From assembly GCA_013399875.1 (NCBI GenBank), contig VXAZ01002124.1:310431-374430 (forward strand): a stretch of DNA of 64,000 nucleotides. The letters run 5' to 3'. The position numbers and the translations under genes were made by a program. Positions 24,913-38,056 of the stretch are shown in pieces. The notes under the pieces were generated by a model. It was not told the DNA's origin. It saw only the letters and a list, made by a program, of their open reading frames with translations, and did not search any database. Position 1 is the stretch's first letter; each line of letters opens with the position of its first letter. This DNA comes from Gymnorhina tibicen. Its lineage: Eukaryota > Chordata > Aves > Passeriformes > Artamidae.

Positions 24913-27224
24913 ATGAGAGATATACCCCATGGATATTTCCAGCAGTTGGCATGAATACACAGAACCCAGAATAAGAGAAACGAGATTCCAGACCCTGGTA
25001 CACTCCTACCTCACTTCTACTCCTGCATCCAGTCCTGAAACATTTTCTGCAGCCAAAAGGTCTTGCTGAGTATTTGGTTGTCATCAGTTCTCCACTCATC
25101 CATGTCTTCAAACTTTTTAATACTGTAGGGATAAGAGGTTTTTATACTACCTACAGAAAATGATGACATAATAGTAGTGCTGTAGAAAACTCTCAAATAC
25201 ACAGATATTTCAATTTATTTTAAGTGTTCCATCTGGAATATCATAATGCACTATTTACTGCTATTCCTATATTTAAAACCGATAGGCTACACTCAGAGTA
25301 GCTGTTAAGATAATAACCAATGGGGGACAGATTGATATATAACTTAATATGCCAGCCTTTTAAAAGCTCTTAAAATAGTTCAAACCCATTTCAGCTTCAA
25401 GATTTACACATGTGCAGCCCTACAATTTCTAGGGCAAAAATCCCTTATGACTTACTGAGGCTTTAAAGCCCAAGGTTATCACCTGAGACAATCCTAGGCG
25501 TAGGAATACTGTGTTTGCCAAATACCCTGATGTGTTGCCTTTAAAAATCTAGCAAAACATGAGTTCCAAGTATGGGTTTTTTTCATCATATCAAAAATTA
25601 TTCCTCCTTTCCCTTTTCCTTCCTACCCTTTTTAATTCTGAATAGCTAATCTTCATCACTGGGATTGGTTTTTCACTCAAGATTACACTGAAAAACTGCT
25701 GAAGTCAACACAGAAATACAGACCTGTGACTGCCACTTCAAAATTCTTCATTCTGCCCTTGGGGCACTCGTCTGCTCTCGTGAACCAAACATGAGGCAAA
25801 ACCACCATGTTGTTATGAAATAGATGAACACCATACTGGCATTTAGTTAGAGATTTCTTGCCCAGAAGACACCTGGAGTCATCTTTACCTCTGTTCTACA
25901 CTACCAGGACTTCAGAAAATGTGCAAAGGAGCAGCACTAGGGAAACCTGTCACCACCTTTTTCCATGACAGGTAGCACTACAAGAAGACGACTAAGGCTT
26001 TACACGGTAGAAATGGAAAAATCTGATTGGATCAATTTTATTGTATCGGGGGGTTTAAAGAAAAAATTAGTTAACACTCACTTGCTGTCACTGCCACCTG
26101 CACATGTTGGCTGTGGCATAACCAGTCCTGTTTGGGGACAGGCCACTTGGACTTCTGAACTCTCCCCTGTTTTCATGTGTATTCAAAAATACTTGTGATG
26201 GGGAATTTAACTCATTATTACATGGTAAAGGGAAATGTAAAACTGGAGATGATTAAATAGTAGAATGCAATATTCCATTTTCACTTCCTTAGCCCACAGC
26301 CCCCTCCTCTATCACTGCTCATCAGTTGTTCATATAGTCATTTCCTTCACCTGATTTCCAGATGCTCTGATCTCTCGCTTTCCCCTCTGGCTTGAATGGG
26401 AGCAGCCAACACCCAGCACTCAGAGTTTCTGATGAGACTGGCTTAAAAGGAATTACTTCTCTGTCAATGAAACTGAAAGCACATTTTTCAGCTCCTTCTC
26501 TCTCGCACCCTCTTTTTCTCACCACTCATCCCCCTCCTGCTTTAGGGTACTTTAATGTGATAAGGTGCGATGCACAGTTAATCTAAGCTGCTGGTTTGGA
26601 ATTGTTAGCGAGGGCTAGCTAACACATGCACTGTGTGTACAGACTTTAGCATTACCTTCCCAGCACAGTCAAGTCTGTCAAAGGAAGTATGGCTTTATTT
26701 TACAGTTTTCTATTATATTTAATGTTTCACACCTCAGGAATATTTTATAAGTAGGGCATAAGTTGTAAGAGCAATTGATTTCGAATCAGATGCACAGTCT
26801 AACTCCAAGTCCCCTATTAACTTTTTCATCTCCCTGCAGAAGTTGTTTCTGTCCATATTTTTATTTCAGCTGGGCTGAGTGGGAGAAAGAACTCTAAGGG
26901 AGGTCTTAGCAGATGGTTGTCACAAACTGCATACGGCAATTGAGAATTAGTGTGCAAGCATATGCAACCTGGTACAGTATGAAACATTCCAGCATATGAA
27001 CACTGAAGTAAATCAAGCTTGGACAGGATTTTTTTTTTATGATGAAAATTAGGATTTAGTTTCTCTATTCATCTACGCATATGGATCTCAGGGTTTCGCA
27101 ACATATGGGGCCAAACTCTGGACTTTGGCGTGACACCTTGGAAATCCAGGTAGTTTAACTTAGTATAAATTTTGTTCACTAAGTTTAATGTAAAAATAAA
27201 ACATGCACAAATACAAACACAGAC
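24913..27224. other. unique non-coding DNA
   Basis: No gene or repeat family recognised. Confidence 0.5.
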
Positions 27225-27272
27225 ATTTTGTGTGTGCGTGTATATGTAGGTATGTATATATGTATATATATA
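27225..27272. repeat. TG/TA microsatellite
   Basis: TGTGTGCGTGTATATG followed by TATGTATATATGTATATATATA. The Tyr-Ile-His-Thr minus-strand frame across it comes from the repeat. Confidence 0.85.
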
Positions 27273-28787
27273 AAACACCTAATTTAATCTTCATCATTCC
27301 CCCTGCTCCACACAATCTCTAAATAATCTGTGAAAGAAACCTAGTGAAGAAAAGAATGAAAAGGAAAGGGGCTTCCAAAAATTATAACTTGGGTACATAT
27401 GTTGTTGGGTTACTTTTTCCTTTAGAGAAGCAGCACATTTTCTGGAAAAAAAAAAAGACTGAAACAGGAGAAATATCAAGTGGGTGAGCAAACACCCTTT
27501 TGTAGGTCATGCTTTAAACAAGCAGGAGGAAGGTTGATATTCTGCATTGAGATACAGCAATGTTCAGGTGGGTCTCTGGCTAAGCAGGGGTTCAGGTAGC
27601 GTCTGTTCCCCTGTGCCCTGCTTTCCGGGCTGCAGGAGTGACCCTGATCCAGGCTAGTGTCACCCACCTTCCCATACCTCCCTCCTTCCTCTTCTCTATG
27701 TGTTCAGGGTGTGGAGCAGGGGATCAGGGGAGGGGTTTCCGGAATGAGTTTGCTGTGAGGGAGTCTCCTGGAAAATACACCTTGATACTTTCTTAACCTT
27801 GCTACTTGCCCTTCTTGCTAAGTTATGGTGGAAAAATCGAACTGAAATGGAGACAGGGGAAAGAATGCAAACACTGGCACACAAGGAAATACTGAATTAC
27901 ATATTGGTCGACCAAAACACAAATCAACTCAAAACTACAGGAGTCCACCAACATGCACATAAATCATTTATAACGATAATCCAAGGCTGGGTCCAAATCT
28001 CATTAAAGTATATGAATCCTTAATCTATTTTGGCAAAAAAGAGCCAATACACATTTTTTCTTTTTATCATAAATTACAGTTCTGTGGCACTGTGCAAATA
28101 TTACCAAGCTGTAAGACAGCTGTGCTCCATTAAAATGTGTAATGGTCGCTGATTTCTTACAGCACATGGTCATCAGGCTGAATCTACAGCCAGTAATTAG
28201 GAAGATGAAATGTTTAATTGTGCCTTAATTTTGATAAAATTTATCTGTCACACATCCCGTAGTCAAGCAGTATGCTCACAAATCAATGTCATCAGGCCTG
28301 AGCAAGAACTGAAGCACCACACTCTTGTTTCTGACAGATTCATTTGAATATCAAACTGCTCCGGATGAGCCACCAGACTAGCAAAACAAATAGAAACTTT
28401 CCTGATGAGCACAGCTTCTGTGGCACATGTCTCACCACCTAAGCTAAAAGACACAGAGGTCAAAGCAAAAGGCAGGTAGTTGCCATTCAGCTACTGCTCA
28501 GCAAGTTTCCTGGGCACAGTAAACCATCTAAAATACTTTAAAAACAAAAGAACTTCTTATTGACTTCTTAAACTGGTCTCAAGGGTTGTGAGCTGGAGGA
28601 GTCAGGCAGTGGTTTTCATTTCTTGCTTCCCCCCCCCTTATTTGTTTTCCTGCTGAAAAACCATGCAAGGCAAAGCCAGTGCCCATTGTGTAGGCGAGAG
28701 GCAATCACTCACTTCCCTGCTGGCAGTACAGCAGTGCACATTACAGCAACCAGTCATGTGCAGATTATTACCACACATATGCATTAC
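27273..28787. other. unique non-coding DNA
   Basis: No exon recognised. The stretch from about 28060 to 28290 has the texture of a conserved enhancer and is discussed under findings. Confidence 0.5.
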
Positions 28788-28803
28788 TTTTTTTTTTTTT
28801 TTT
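28788..28803. repeat. poly(T) tract, 16 T
   Basis: A homopolymer with no adjacent SINE or retrocopy body visible. Confidence 0.85.
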
Positions 28804-28930
28804 AAACCAGAGTCCACATGGCATGTCGAAATGGTAGTGCCCTGCCTGAATAGAGCCCAGTTCCGTTTTCTAAAAAATGCATGCTTTGTGTTTAACACAT
28901 TCAAGTATGGGACTCATTTTGTTCATTAAT

Positions 28931-28952
28931 TATTTTCTTTCTTTTCTTTCTC

Positions 28953-28993
<41 letters not shown>

Positions 28994-29070
28994 TCTCTTT
29001 CTCTTGCTTTGTTTCTTTTTCTCTCTCTCTTTCTCTCTGTCTCTCTCTCTTTCGCTTTCTCTCTCTCTTT
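28931..29070. repeat. 140-bp TTTC/CTCT polypyrimidine tract
   Basis: Almost pure pyrimidine on the plus strand: about ten consecutive TTTC units, then CTCTCT with a few G interruptions (TTGC, CTGT, TTCG). The Leu/Ser/Phe-rich reading frame across it is a product of the repeat. It ends in CTCTTTAG, which looks like a splice acceptor, but no exon follows that I can support. Confidence 0.95.
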
Positions 29071-32000
29071 AGGTCAGAGGAATAGGAGCACTACCCAAGA
29101 TAGACCAACTACTTTACCATGATGATGGGCACATTGGCCCCTGCTCCAGAATGTTTCTTAATTTTTTTCAAAGAATTGTTATTGATATTTCCCATCTGTC
29201 CTAGTGGAGGATATAGTTGCAATATAGTAGTATCCCCACTACAGGAAATGAACACAGCAGTGCTGGGTTAATGAACATAAGCCTTCCATTGCCTGAGAGA
29301 AAAGACAGTGCCCATAACTTCAGTTGCTGTAGATGACCCAGAACAGAAACATTGATACATGGTTCTGACAGACTCAGGGAAGCAAGGATAACATTGGTCT
29401 TCTTGTGGGTCACAATACAACAGAGCCTACATAGGGACCAGGGTGGTGTGAGTTAGAGCGGTTATTATCACCTCCTTGATTTGGAGCAAAGCCACACCAA
29501 TCCTCAGTTATCACCATATGGTATTGAGGTTGGAAGAGCTTACCACCATGTATTTGTTGGACCAAACTTCCTGGTGTTTGGAATCTGGTTTTTTCCCTTT
29601 TGCACCTAGTGAAGGGTAAGTCTGTGTGTCCAAGCAGAGGCCAAGAGTTCCATTTTTGTTACTGTAAATTACATCCGTGTACACACAGCCATGTATTCTG
29701 CAGAGAGCTGTAAACAGAAGGTTATTGAAAAACTGGCAAAAAAGACAGCTTTGGTAGCACCTGCAATTCTGATGCTAACTCAGACAAAAACTTAGGATGA
29801 TAGTCTGTTTTTAAGACAGGAGATCGCATTTACTGGGTTGCTTACTCATTTTCTCTACAGTACAGTCAGGTGTCTGTCCTTGTTCTTTTCTATCTGAGAG
29901 CAGGTTTTGCTAACCCTCCCCTGTTAACCTTCAAGCTGATTGTAGTGTCTTTGCAGCTTTTCTACCTTTCATACTCTGGACTCAGAAGATCCTCTGGAAT
30001 AATTGATTAAATGTCCTGGCTGGGTTGTTCTGTGAAGCCTTGTTATCCCTCTCTCTGCTTAACCTTCCCATGAGCTTGATTTTGAAAAGTCTAAACAGAT
30101 GAGGGACCAGAAAGCCAACTTCTCTGCAATAGAAGTCATAATTAACTGTATGAATATGTTCCTGTCTTGTTTGTAATCACCTTGCTGTTGCCTTTCTGCT
30201 TTGAATATAAAATGTGTATTTCTTAAAAATGATGCCACTGACACTGCCTCAGTGTTAATCTGAAGCATGCCATTTATCTGAAATGAGTTATTTTTTCTCC
30301 TGATGGAATTCTCATATTGTTTTCCACAACCAGATGCCAGCTTCAGCAAATGTTGGAGGATCACAGACCAGGAACCTGTTTCCTTATGTAACATCTTACT
30401 TAACATTTTGATTTTTCAAATTTTCAAATAAAATTTTATATAATGAGTTTTGCAATCTAAGAATCAGGTAAATTCTTTGAAAATCAGTTAGCTGCTGTGA
30501 ACAGTTTAGTTGTTGGGGTTTCTTTCCTGCCTAGAAACATATATTTACTGGTAGATGCTAACTGCTTGCATCAAATAGAAAGCTCCTGCCTTTCTTTAAA
30601 AAACACACATACGGAATATTCAAAATCTTTTACAAATATAATGGGTGACAAAAGGTCATTAAAACACTCCAGGATGTTATCTTCATTGAAAATCTCACAA
30701 TTCTGTCTGCAAAACCAGCTATGACTGAGGTATACAATCTAGCTAAGCTCACCAGCTCCTTCTACTCTAGACAAAAGCCTAAGAACAAAAATGCTGATTT
30801 TGTGCTTCTAACCTATTAGGCAATTTTGATGTAAACAACAAGAATGTACTAAAACAATCATTTGATATTAAAAAATCATTGAATAGATATGAAAGATTTT
30901 TAACAATGGAGAAAATTACCTGCCATTCAGTCCTCTCAGATTTTAGTACTGCTGGTATGCATCATTTAGATACACCTCCTGTAATCCATGACAGAACACT
31001 CTTAAAAAACATTAGTTTGGAGTAGATGTGAGATCTTCAATTTTAAGCGCTGGAAAGGAAGGCTGAAGATAATTCACCATATGTTTCATTTCATCAACCT
31101 CTTCTGAAATGTTCTTGCTCTCCTTTATTCCCACTTATATTTCACAACAGTACTGGAGACTGTAATAAAAAAAAGGCTTTTTTGAATGATTTTTCAGTTT
31201 TGTTCAGTTTGATTCCAGTTCTTTGATGTTAATGAGATTACAGATTTTTATAGTGATTATGACCATGTTAGAAGCCTGTAATCTGTCAAATCCCTCTGTA
31301 GTCTCTTTTAGCTAAGGTTTCTTATATAATTGTCTGGTTTGCTTATTTACTTAATTACATGAACTTAATGCCTTCTTGTAACATCTCAAGAAATAAAGCT
31401 GGCAATCAAAATATTTTTGATTAGTAATCTTAATTTTAAGATCTTTGAGGCAGTCAGGCATAAAGTTATAAATTCCATCTGAGGCAGACAAACAAGCAGA
31501 TAACTATGCTGCTACCATTAGTGTTATCAGAACATGATAGTCTTTCTTTTTCTTTTTAGCAGTTATTGGGATTTTTTTCTCCAGACAATCCACAACAGGG
31601 GGATTGGTAGGGTAAATTTTCAACTCAGAGTGAATAAAGTCTGTGGTACTTTTTTCATGGGATTCTAGATCAATGTAAATGATCTGTAGCCAGAGTCTTA
31701 ATGCAACCTGTTCACACCCAAGCAGAAGTCTCACCACTTACATTAAAAGTTTTGTTGTTTGAGGAGTGACAAAGACCTTTTATTATTTATTTGTATTAGA
31801 CTACCTACCCGCACAGAAAATGAGTAATGGGTGCCTGCCACAGACAGCTCACAGCCTGGCTTTCTGAAGAGACAAAACAGATGATGGAAAGAAACAAATA
31901 GTGTGGGTAAGTGAGGAAATGAAAAAAATGAAAATGTTTTGCTGCATAAAAAATAGACTCCTCTCTCTCTGCTTAGTCATTGTCAATGGGCATTCTTCTG

Positions 32001-33789
32001 CTGACACTGTGTTAAAAACTAATTGTAAAGATGAAATTACAGGGGCATAACATTGCAGATTTCTGGATTTAGACAGAAGCTTTTCCCAAGCATAACAAGT
32101 GCTGTTAAGAAGAGCGTAATGATGTTCATTGTCAAAATCACTGAATTTTTGAGTCAGTATCAGCACTTCCAATGCAATAGTCTATTATTATCCTTCCTAA
32201 CCTCCAATTAAAAGAAAGATTCTCCTGTAACCATAAATATGATCATTTTGCAATATAAATAAGGTCAAAGTTAATGCCTTTAACTATTCCTTCACACCAT
32301 TCTCGTCCAGTTCCAATTTGCAAAGGGAACAGTCAATGTGAAATACATCAAATACTAACTTGGGTTAGTTTGTGTCCATCAATCTTGCTTGCATATTATG
32401 TCTCTTCCTTAATCTTTTTCTGCCAACTTTGTAACTGGCAGAATATGGAGAAACTGGCTTTCCCATGAGAAGATGCTTTAAGGTCAATGAACTGCCAGTG
32501 GATGTAGCAAGCTGCTTTAAATACCACCAATTGCAGAAGTGCTCTAAGACTGCGAAGTCTGTGATGTTAAAAATCAAGTGCTCATCTAGTTTTTGTGTTT
32601 GCAAATGGGGTGGCACAATGGTACCTCATTGATCTGCAGATGTTACAAGCATGCAAATTGATCCTCAGTAATGTGACGATGTTACACAAACCTACATTTC
32701 ACTTTGCAGCAACTGAACCAAAAAAAGTCATTAGAATTCAGCAAACATGCTAAAATAGTCTGACAAATTCTGTAAATGAACATATGAGAGGTCATAGCTA
32801 TCACAGCCAATATCATAATCTTACTTCAGAAAAGTACATTGTCCTGGTAAAACACCAATGGTAGGAAAAAATCTGTATGTCTTTAAATCCTCACCTATTA
32901 AGGATCTTTTTAACTATTTTTTTCGAAGACCTCAGGGAATCAGTGTCAATGGGTCAGTAGAATGAAAACTAAAATGTTCAGGAAGGACTGCAAGATGTAG
33001 AAAGTACACTTCAAAATTATTTGGAAGGAAAAGAATGCAGTGCTTGCATAAACTCAGATTAGTCATTTTACAATAGTTTTTTAGCACATTTTCCCTACCT
33101 ATATCCTTTGGTCATTTCTTTATACATAAAAGTACTAGTATTAAGCTATATATGTATATGAGTACCACTATTAAGAAGCTGGTGATAAATAATGTCTTTT
33201 TTGTGTATGAATTTTTTACTCATCTGATCAGGGAGGAGGAATAATACAATGTAATTAGAAGACCATGAAGCCCCCAAAGAGGGAAAAGACATTTCAAATA
33301 ATTTGCAATTAAGCAAATAATTTTTGCTGTTTGCAGCATCAGGATACAGCATTTCATGTGCTGAAAAAATCTAGAAAACATCAACTGTTTTGAGGAAAGC
33401 CCTCAGAAAAGAGGAGTGAAGTCTGTTGAATACATTTTCAACATAAACTGTTCATCCATTTCTATTTAGGATTTATTTCTTAGCACCCTGGTTTAGAAGG
33501 CTACAAGCCAATACTTGGTTGTAGTCCAACAACATCCCACATCCCCCAGGCAGATGATTTTACATTATAATAAATTAATATATTTTAAAACAAAAGCCAC
33601 ACATGAACCTAAAAAACCATCTGCCAAATAAGGTGCCCCTACTCCTAGGGCAGTATTTGGAGCCTGACAAAAAAAGGTAAAGGGAACACTAATTCTAAGG
33701 AACATGCTTAAATTCAGGATTTTCTGGATTATCAGAACCTGGCACAACCCCAAATATCTGAAAGCTGCTTCCTCAGAAAAATGGGCTCC
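29071..33789. other. unique non-coding DNA
   Basis: AT-rich, with no CpG island, transposon or exon recognised. Confidence 0.5.
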
Positions 33790-34160
33790 ACAGTACTGAC
33801 AGCGGGAACAAAGCCTCATCTCCAGCCTGCGTAACGCAGTGTCCATCTGGACAGTGGCCACGGCAGCGAGTGATGGGGGCTAGTGTAGGAGTGGGTCCAG
33901 CCTCCAGGTCCCCACTCCAGTGAGCGGGTGGTAGCGCACCTCAGCAGAAGAGGCTCGGCTCGGGCCAGCCAATCTGCCTCTCTGCAGTTGTATGGGCTAC
34001 ATACCATGACACCACAAGCTGCCAGGCTGTTGCCCGCACTGCTCTTCCCCGGCAGTGCGTGCCCGAGCCCTGCCATGCCTTCGCTCTGCGGTTTAGCCCT
34101 CACTGTGCAGGGGGAGCAGGGGCTTTGTCCTAGAAAAGGACAAAAACCCCCTCAGACGTG
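33790..34160. promoter_or_regulatory. CpG-enriched patch (left of a pair)
   Basis: About 17 CpGs in 370 bp (for example GCGTAACGC, GGTAGCGC, GGCTCGGCTCGGG, TGCGTGCCCG) against an AT-rich background. A CCAAT box (CCAGCCAATCTG) lies near 33970. A minus-strand frame runs through the patch without a recognisable domain. A small promoter, an lncRNA start or an unmethylated enhancer would all fit. Confidence 0.4.
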
Positions 34161-34309
34161 TTGGACCATTTCTTACCAGCTGTAAAGAATAAAAGTAAGG
34201 AAGCAAATGCAAACTTCATGGAACAGTTCCATGGTTACAATAAAAAGACGTTCAGTTTATACTGTGTCTTAAAACAGGCTCAGTGTCTAAATTCTTAACC
34301 ATCCTGGTG

Positions 34310-34800
34310 AACGTGACATCCCCCAACCCAACCGAGCGCTGGGGACATATCTGCCATACAATCACAGCACTGCTTTCAGGGAGCACTGTTAGACTTGTCG
34401 TATGTGCAATAATTGGCTTTTGTTTGAGCTACTTGGACCAGAAAAAAAAAAACAACTTCTCCTGCGCTGACCCTGGGCGCCAGCCATATTGAAGAGTGAA
34501 GGGTTGTTGGCCTGCGGTGCCAACATACTCCACCTTCACGGGGAGGCCATGCCCCTCACGCTCCAGCAATGCCAGACGGCGCTCGGATGAGGCGGGCTGG
34601 GTCTGGCAGGTGGCGGCACAGGAGGTAGTAAGTGAGAGCAGCACAGCATAACTGGCTGAAGCGTAGCAGTAGAATAATATTCTCGCGTCCTCAAAACTGT
34701 AGGAGTGTTTTTGACTTTGAGTGCTTCCAATACCTAACAAATATGAGATCATGGCTTCTGGCATAAAAAGGACGAGTTCGTTGCCATGCCAGTAAGGCTG
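34310..34800. promoter_or_regulatory. CpG-enriched patch (right of a pair)
   Basis: About 15 CpGs cluster here (CAGACGGCGCTCGGATG, GTGGCGGC, CTCGCGTCC, GGACGAGTTCG). It sits 150 bp from the left patch, so the two could form one broken island or a divergent promoter. A minus-strand frame of 111 codons (34429-34764) crosses it; I recognise no protein family, and it ends in a run of phenylalanines from an A11 tract. Confidence 0.35.
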
Positions 34801-37431
34801 CCAGTGGTGGGAGGAGGTGTCACCTACCCTGTCCCAACAGGTAGTCCATTGACTTCAAACCAACATCAACTCCTCCTCTGTATGCTGCTCTGAAGTGCTT
34901 TATATGCACCCAGTCAACACCCATGCAAGCCAGCAGCTCCCCCAAAGGGATCCTTCATGTGGCAAATCCCCCTTTCTTTTGAACTGGGAAGGACAGTGTG
35001 GTATGCAACCTCCTAGGCTGGCTTTGTTTGCTGTTTTAACTCTTTGCAGTAAATAACACTTTGTTTTCAAAATGTGCTCCTCCTAAGGAACACAGATCTA
35101 TGAAAACAAATGAGCAAAAATTGAAATGTGAGATCACAGGCAGATGAGCTTACAAGCACTGGGCCCAAACAGCCAGAAAACTTCACTATGCAATAAAAGT
35201 CCATGAATAATTGATTTCACTAGTTGAAATCAAGACTCGTTTTTGAAAAGCTGGGTTTGGTACCAAAAATAGAAATACACTGGACAGAAAAATGTTGCAA
35301 TGCAACATTTTAACAAAGTCATTCTCCAAAATGTGTACAAACACCCCATTTTCCAATTATAAATATTTCAACACCTTACATTTTTTTGCCAAAAATCCTT
35401 GTATCTGCCAGCTAATTTAAAGGAGAGCAAGTTTGAAGCAGGGGTTTGCATTCTGGAGGATCTATCTGTCCTATCAGTAACTGTGTCTGTGATTTATGGG
35501 TGAGACTGCCAGAAAGTAGGATAAAGGGAATGGCTCTAAACTTCAGTGACACATATTGTTCTGCTGGATGTATGCCCAAAAAGAGAGGAGACAGTATGTG
35601 CATGTGTTTAAACATGTGTGTAAAAAATACTACAAATTCATATCATTGTGCAGATATTTGGATTGTTTCTGGGATACCGTTAGAAAAATATGGTGTCTTT
35701 GAATTCACTGCAGCTGTAGTGAGATTATAATCATGAACTGTGCTTTATGAATCCTCTGGATCAATTTGGCCTTTCATCTGGCTAAACATTTGGCCGACAC
35801 AGTTGTGAGATGCTGAGGTACAAGGAACACGGTCAGAAATGTACAGGTACAGTAATAGCACAATGAATGAGACATCCTATTTACATCAGGAAGGGCATCA
35901 GACAATAAGGATTTTGGACTTCTGTATCACTTTTATATACACCAACTGAATCAAATGAGGGGTCTGAAAGATTTTTCATTCTGTTATTTGGTGTCTAAAG
36001 CAAAGAGAGAAAATAACATTGATTGAAAAAGCTGATTTCTTGTTGTTCTTTCTGCAAAGAATTCTCCCACCAACTGAGTCTAGTCCAGGCACAAGCACAA
36101 GTATGCCAATGGAAGGTCGTCTGGGAGTTTGCCAGAAAACCAATAAGGAGCCCATAGGAACTTGATCCAGAGAAATTTTGTTTCATCCTAAAAAACCACT
36201 TGCAAAACAGAGACTGGCTGCTGCTTTCATGGTTTTGCTGCTGATTTGATCCATTTCCACTTGCAAGCCTTCACTGCTATTGGCTGCACTGATGTTTGCC
36301 TCTGAGATCAAGTTAGCAGCAGCTGCGTGCTTCTCTCCTCTCACAGCTCGTGTGGGAACATTCAACAGGAAAGCCTGAGGAATTGTTTCACACTTTAAGG
36401 AAGCACTAAAGGAAAAAGAGGAAGGGTAAGGTAAATGACAGAAAAAGACAATGAGATCCATCCATTTTGGCGAATGAGCCAAATGTGAATAGAGCAGAAA
36501 AAACATTAAAGTCTGCAGAAAGCTGACGTGCAGCTCTGGGCACAGGTTTCTACATTTCTTGCACTTTATGCTTCTCTCATCTGAATCCTTCTGCTGGTAA
36601 GTGTTGTACATTATGATCAACTTCTGTGCTACCACAGAGAAAAAGAGACACAGAGAGAATGGATGTAAAAAGGACAATGATGAAAAACTATCTTAAAAAA
36701 AAAAATCTGTGCTTTTAGAGATATTTGTCTTTGAAGGTACAGTGGAATCACTCAAAACCAGCTCTTTACTTTTAATGGAAAATTGCCACTGAAAAGTATT
36801 TTTAAATTAATACCACAGCAGAAAGGCACTTCTGAAGAAAGTCCTTGCAGCTATGAGTTATGTAATTGTTGTTTTGGTCAAACTACACTTCTGTTCTGGG
36901 GAAATATGATAAAAAGGTACACAATGATTCTCTGAGCTTTTCTTCTTTAGGAATTCTCAACTGAATTTCTTCAGTTCCTATGTAAGAAGGCACTGGGAAT
37001 TTCTTGCTATTTATAAATATAATTTCTGCAAATGTAATCTCAGATCTGAAAAGAAAAAGTTATATTCTTTCTGGGTTGAGTATCACTACAAATGGCAAAA
37101 GACCTGAAAAGCATATTCTATTCTTAACTTACCTGCATGCAGTGCAACAAAATCCAGAGAATCTAGAATGCAAAATGCAAGCAAAAATCCATTTTGCACC
37201 GATATCTCTGCTAATTCTTCAGGGAGTATGAAAAGAAAGAGAAATCAAAGTGCGCTCTTCTTTTTGATAAAATATGTATGATTCTGATTCAAAGCAGGAA
37301 AAGGTGTGATGCAAAAGAAGGTTCTGGATCTAGAATGGAATCAAGGCTCATGATTCAGTGAGATTACCAGATCAGAAGTTTCATTACTTCCAATGAGAAT
37401 CATTTTCTTCTCTTGTCAGCATATTTACAAG
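34801..37431. other. unique non-coding DNA
   Basis: This holds the longest open frame of the window (minus, 36183-36677, 164 codons). That frame has no domain, mixes hydrophobic and low-complexity segments, and one frame of this length is about what chance gives in 64 kb. No transposon before the CR1 at 37432. Confidence 0.5.
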
Positions 37432-38025
37432 TCATAGAATCATAGAATCATTTTAGTTGGAAAAGACCTTTAAGATCATTGAGTCCAACCATTACTGTAA
37501 TAACAGCAAGTCTACCTTTAAACCATGTCCCTAAATGCCACATCTACGTGTCTTTTAAACACCTACAGGGATGGTGACTCTACCACTTCCCTGGGCAGCC
37601 TATTCTGATGCCTGAACACTCTTTCAGTGAGAAATTTTTCCTAATAATCAATCTAATCCTCCCCTGGTGCAACCTGAGGCCATTTCCTCTTGTCCTGTCT
37701 CTTGTTAGTTGGGAAAAAAGGCCAGCCTCCACCTGGCTACAACCTCCTTTCAGGCAGTTGGAGAGAGTGATAAGGTCTCCACTGAGCCTCCTTTCCTCCA
37801 GGCTAAACACCCCCAGCTCTCTCAGCCACTTCTCATAGTACTTGTTCTGTAGATTATTTCCCAGCTCTGTTGCCCTTCTCTGGACTCACTCCAGCACCTC
37901 AATGTCCTTCTTGTAGTGAGGGGCCCAAAACCGAACACAGGATTCAAGGTTCAGCCTCACCAGTGCCCGGTACATGGGAACAATCACTGCCCTGGTCCTG
38001 CTGGCCATGCTATTCCTGATACAAA
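37432..38025 (-). mobile_element. CR1 LINE, 5'-truncated, minus strand
   Basis: The plus strand begins with TCATAGAATCATAGAATCA, the reverse complement of the CR1 3' terminus, followed by the reverse of the CR1 3' UTR (GAGTCCAACC). It then reads into the C-terminal part of ORF2: a minus-strand frame at 37580-37810 contains [25 protein letters not shown] and [10 protein letters not shown], all hallmarks of the CR1 ORF2 tail. Homology fades near GATACAA at about 38025, so only the last 0.6 kb is present, as usual for CR1, which is truncated on integration. It is a dead copy. CAAGT near both ends is a possible but weak target duplication. Confidence 0.95.
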
Positions 38026-38032
38026 TGTTGGC

Positions 38033-38056
38033 AAGTACTTGTATAAGTACTTGTAT
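38033..38056. repeat. 12-bp tandem duplication AAGTACTTGTAT
   Basis: Two exact copies directly beyond the truncated 5' end of the CR1. Each contains the palindrome AAGTACTT. It may have formed during or after CR1 integration. Confidence 0.85.

Noticed and set aside
29060..29122. Splice acceptor and exon after the pyrimidine tract (CTCTTTAG)
   Set aside because: The tract is a microsatellite, and the downstream frame is short and without character.
36183..36677. Longest open frame (164 codons, minus)
   Set aside because: No domain or convincing composition. With the stop density here about one frame of this length is expected by chance in 64 kb.
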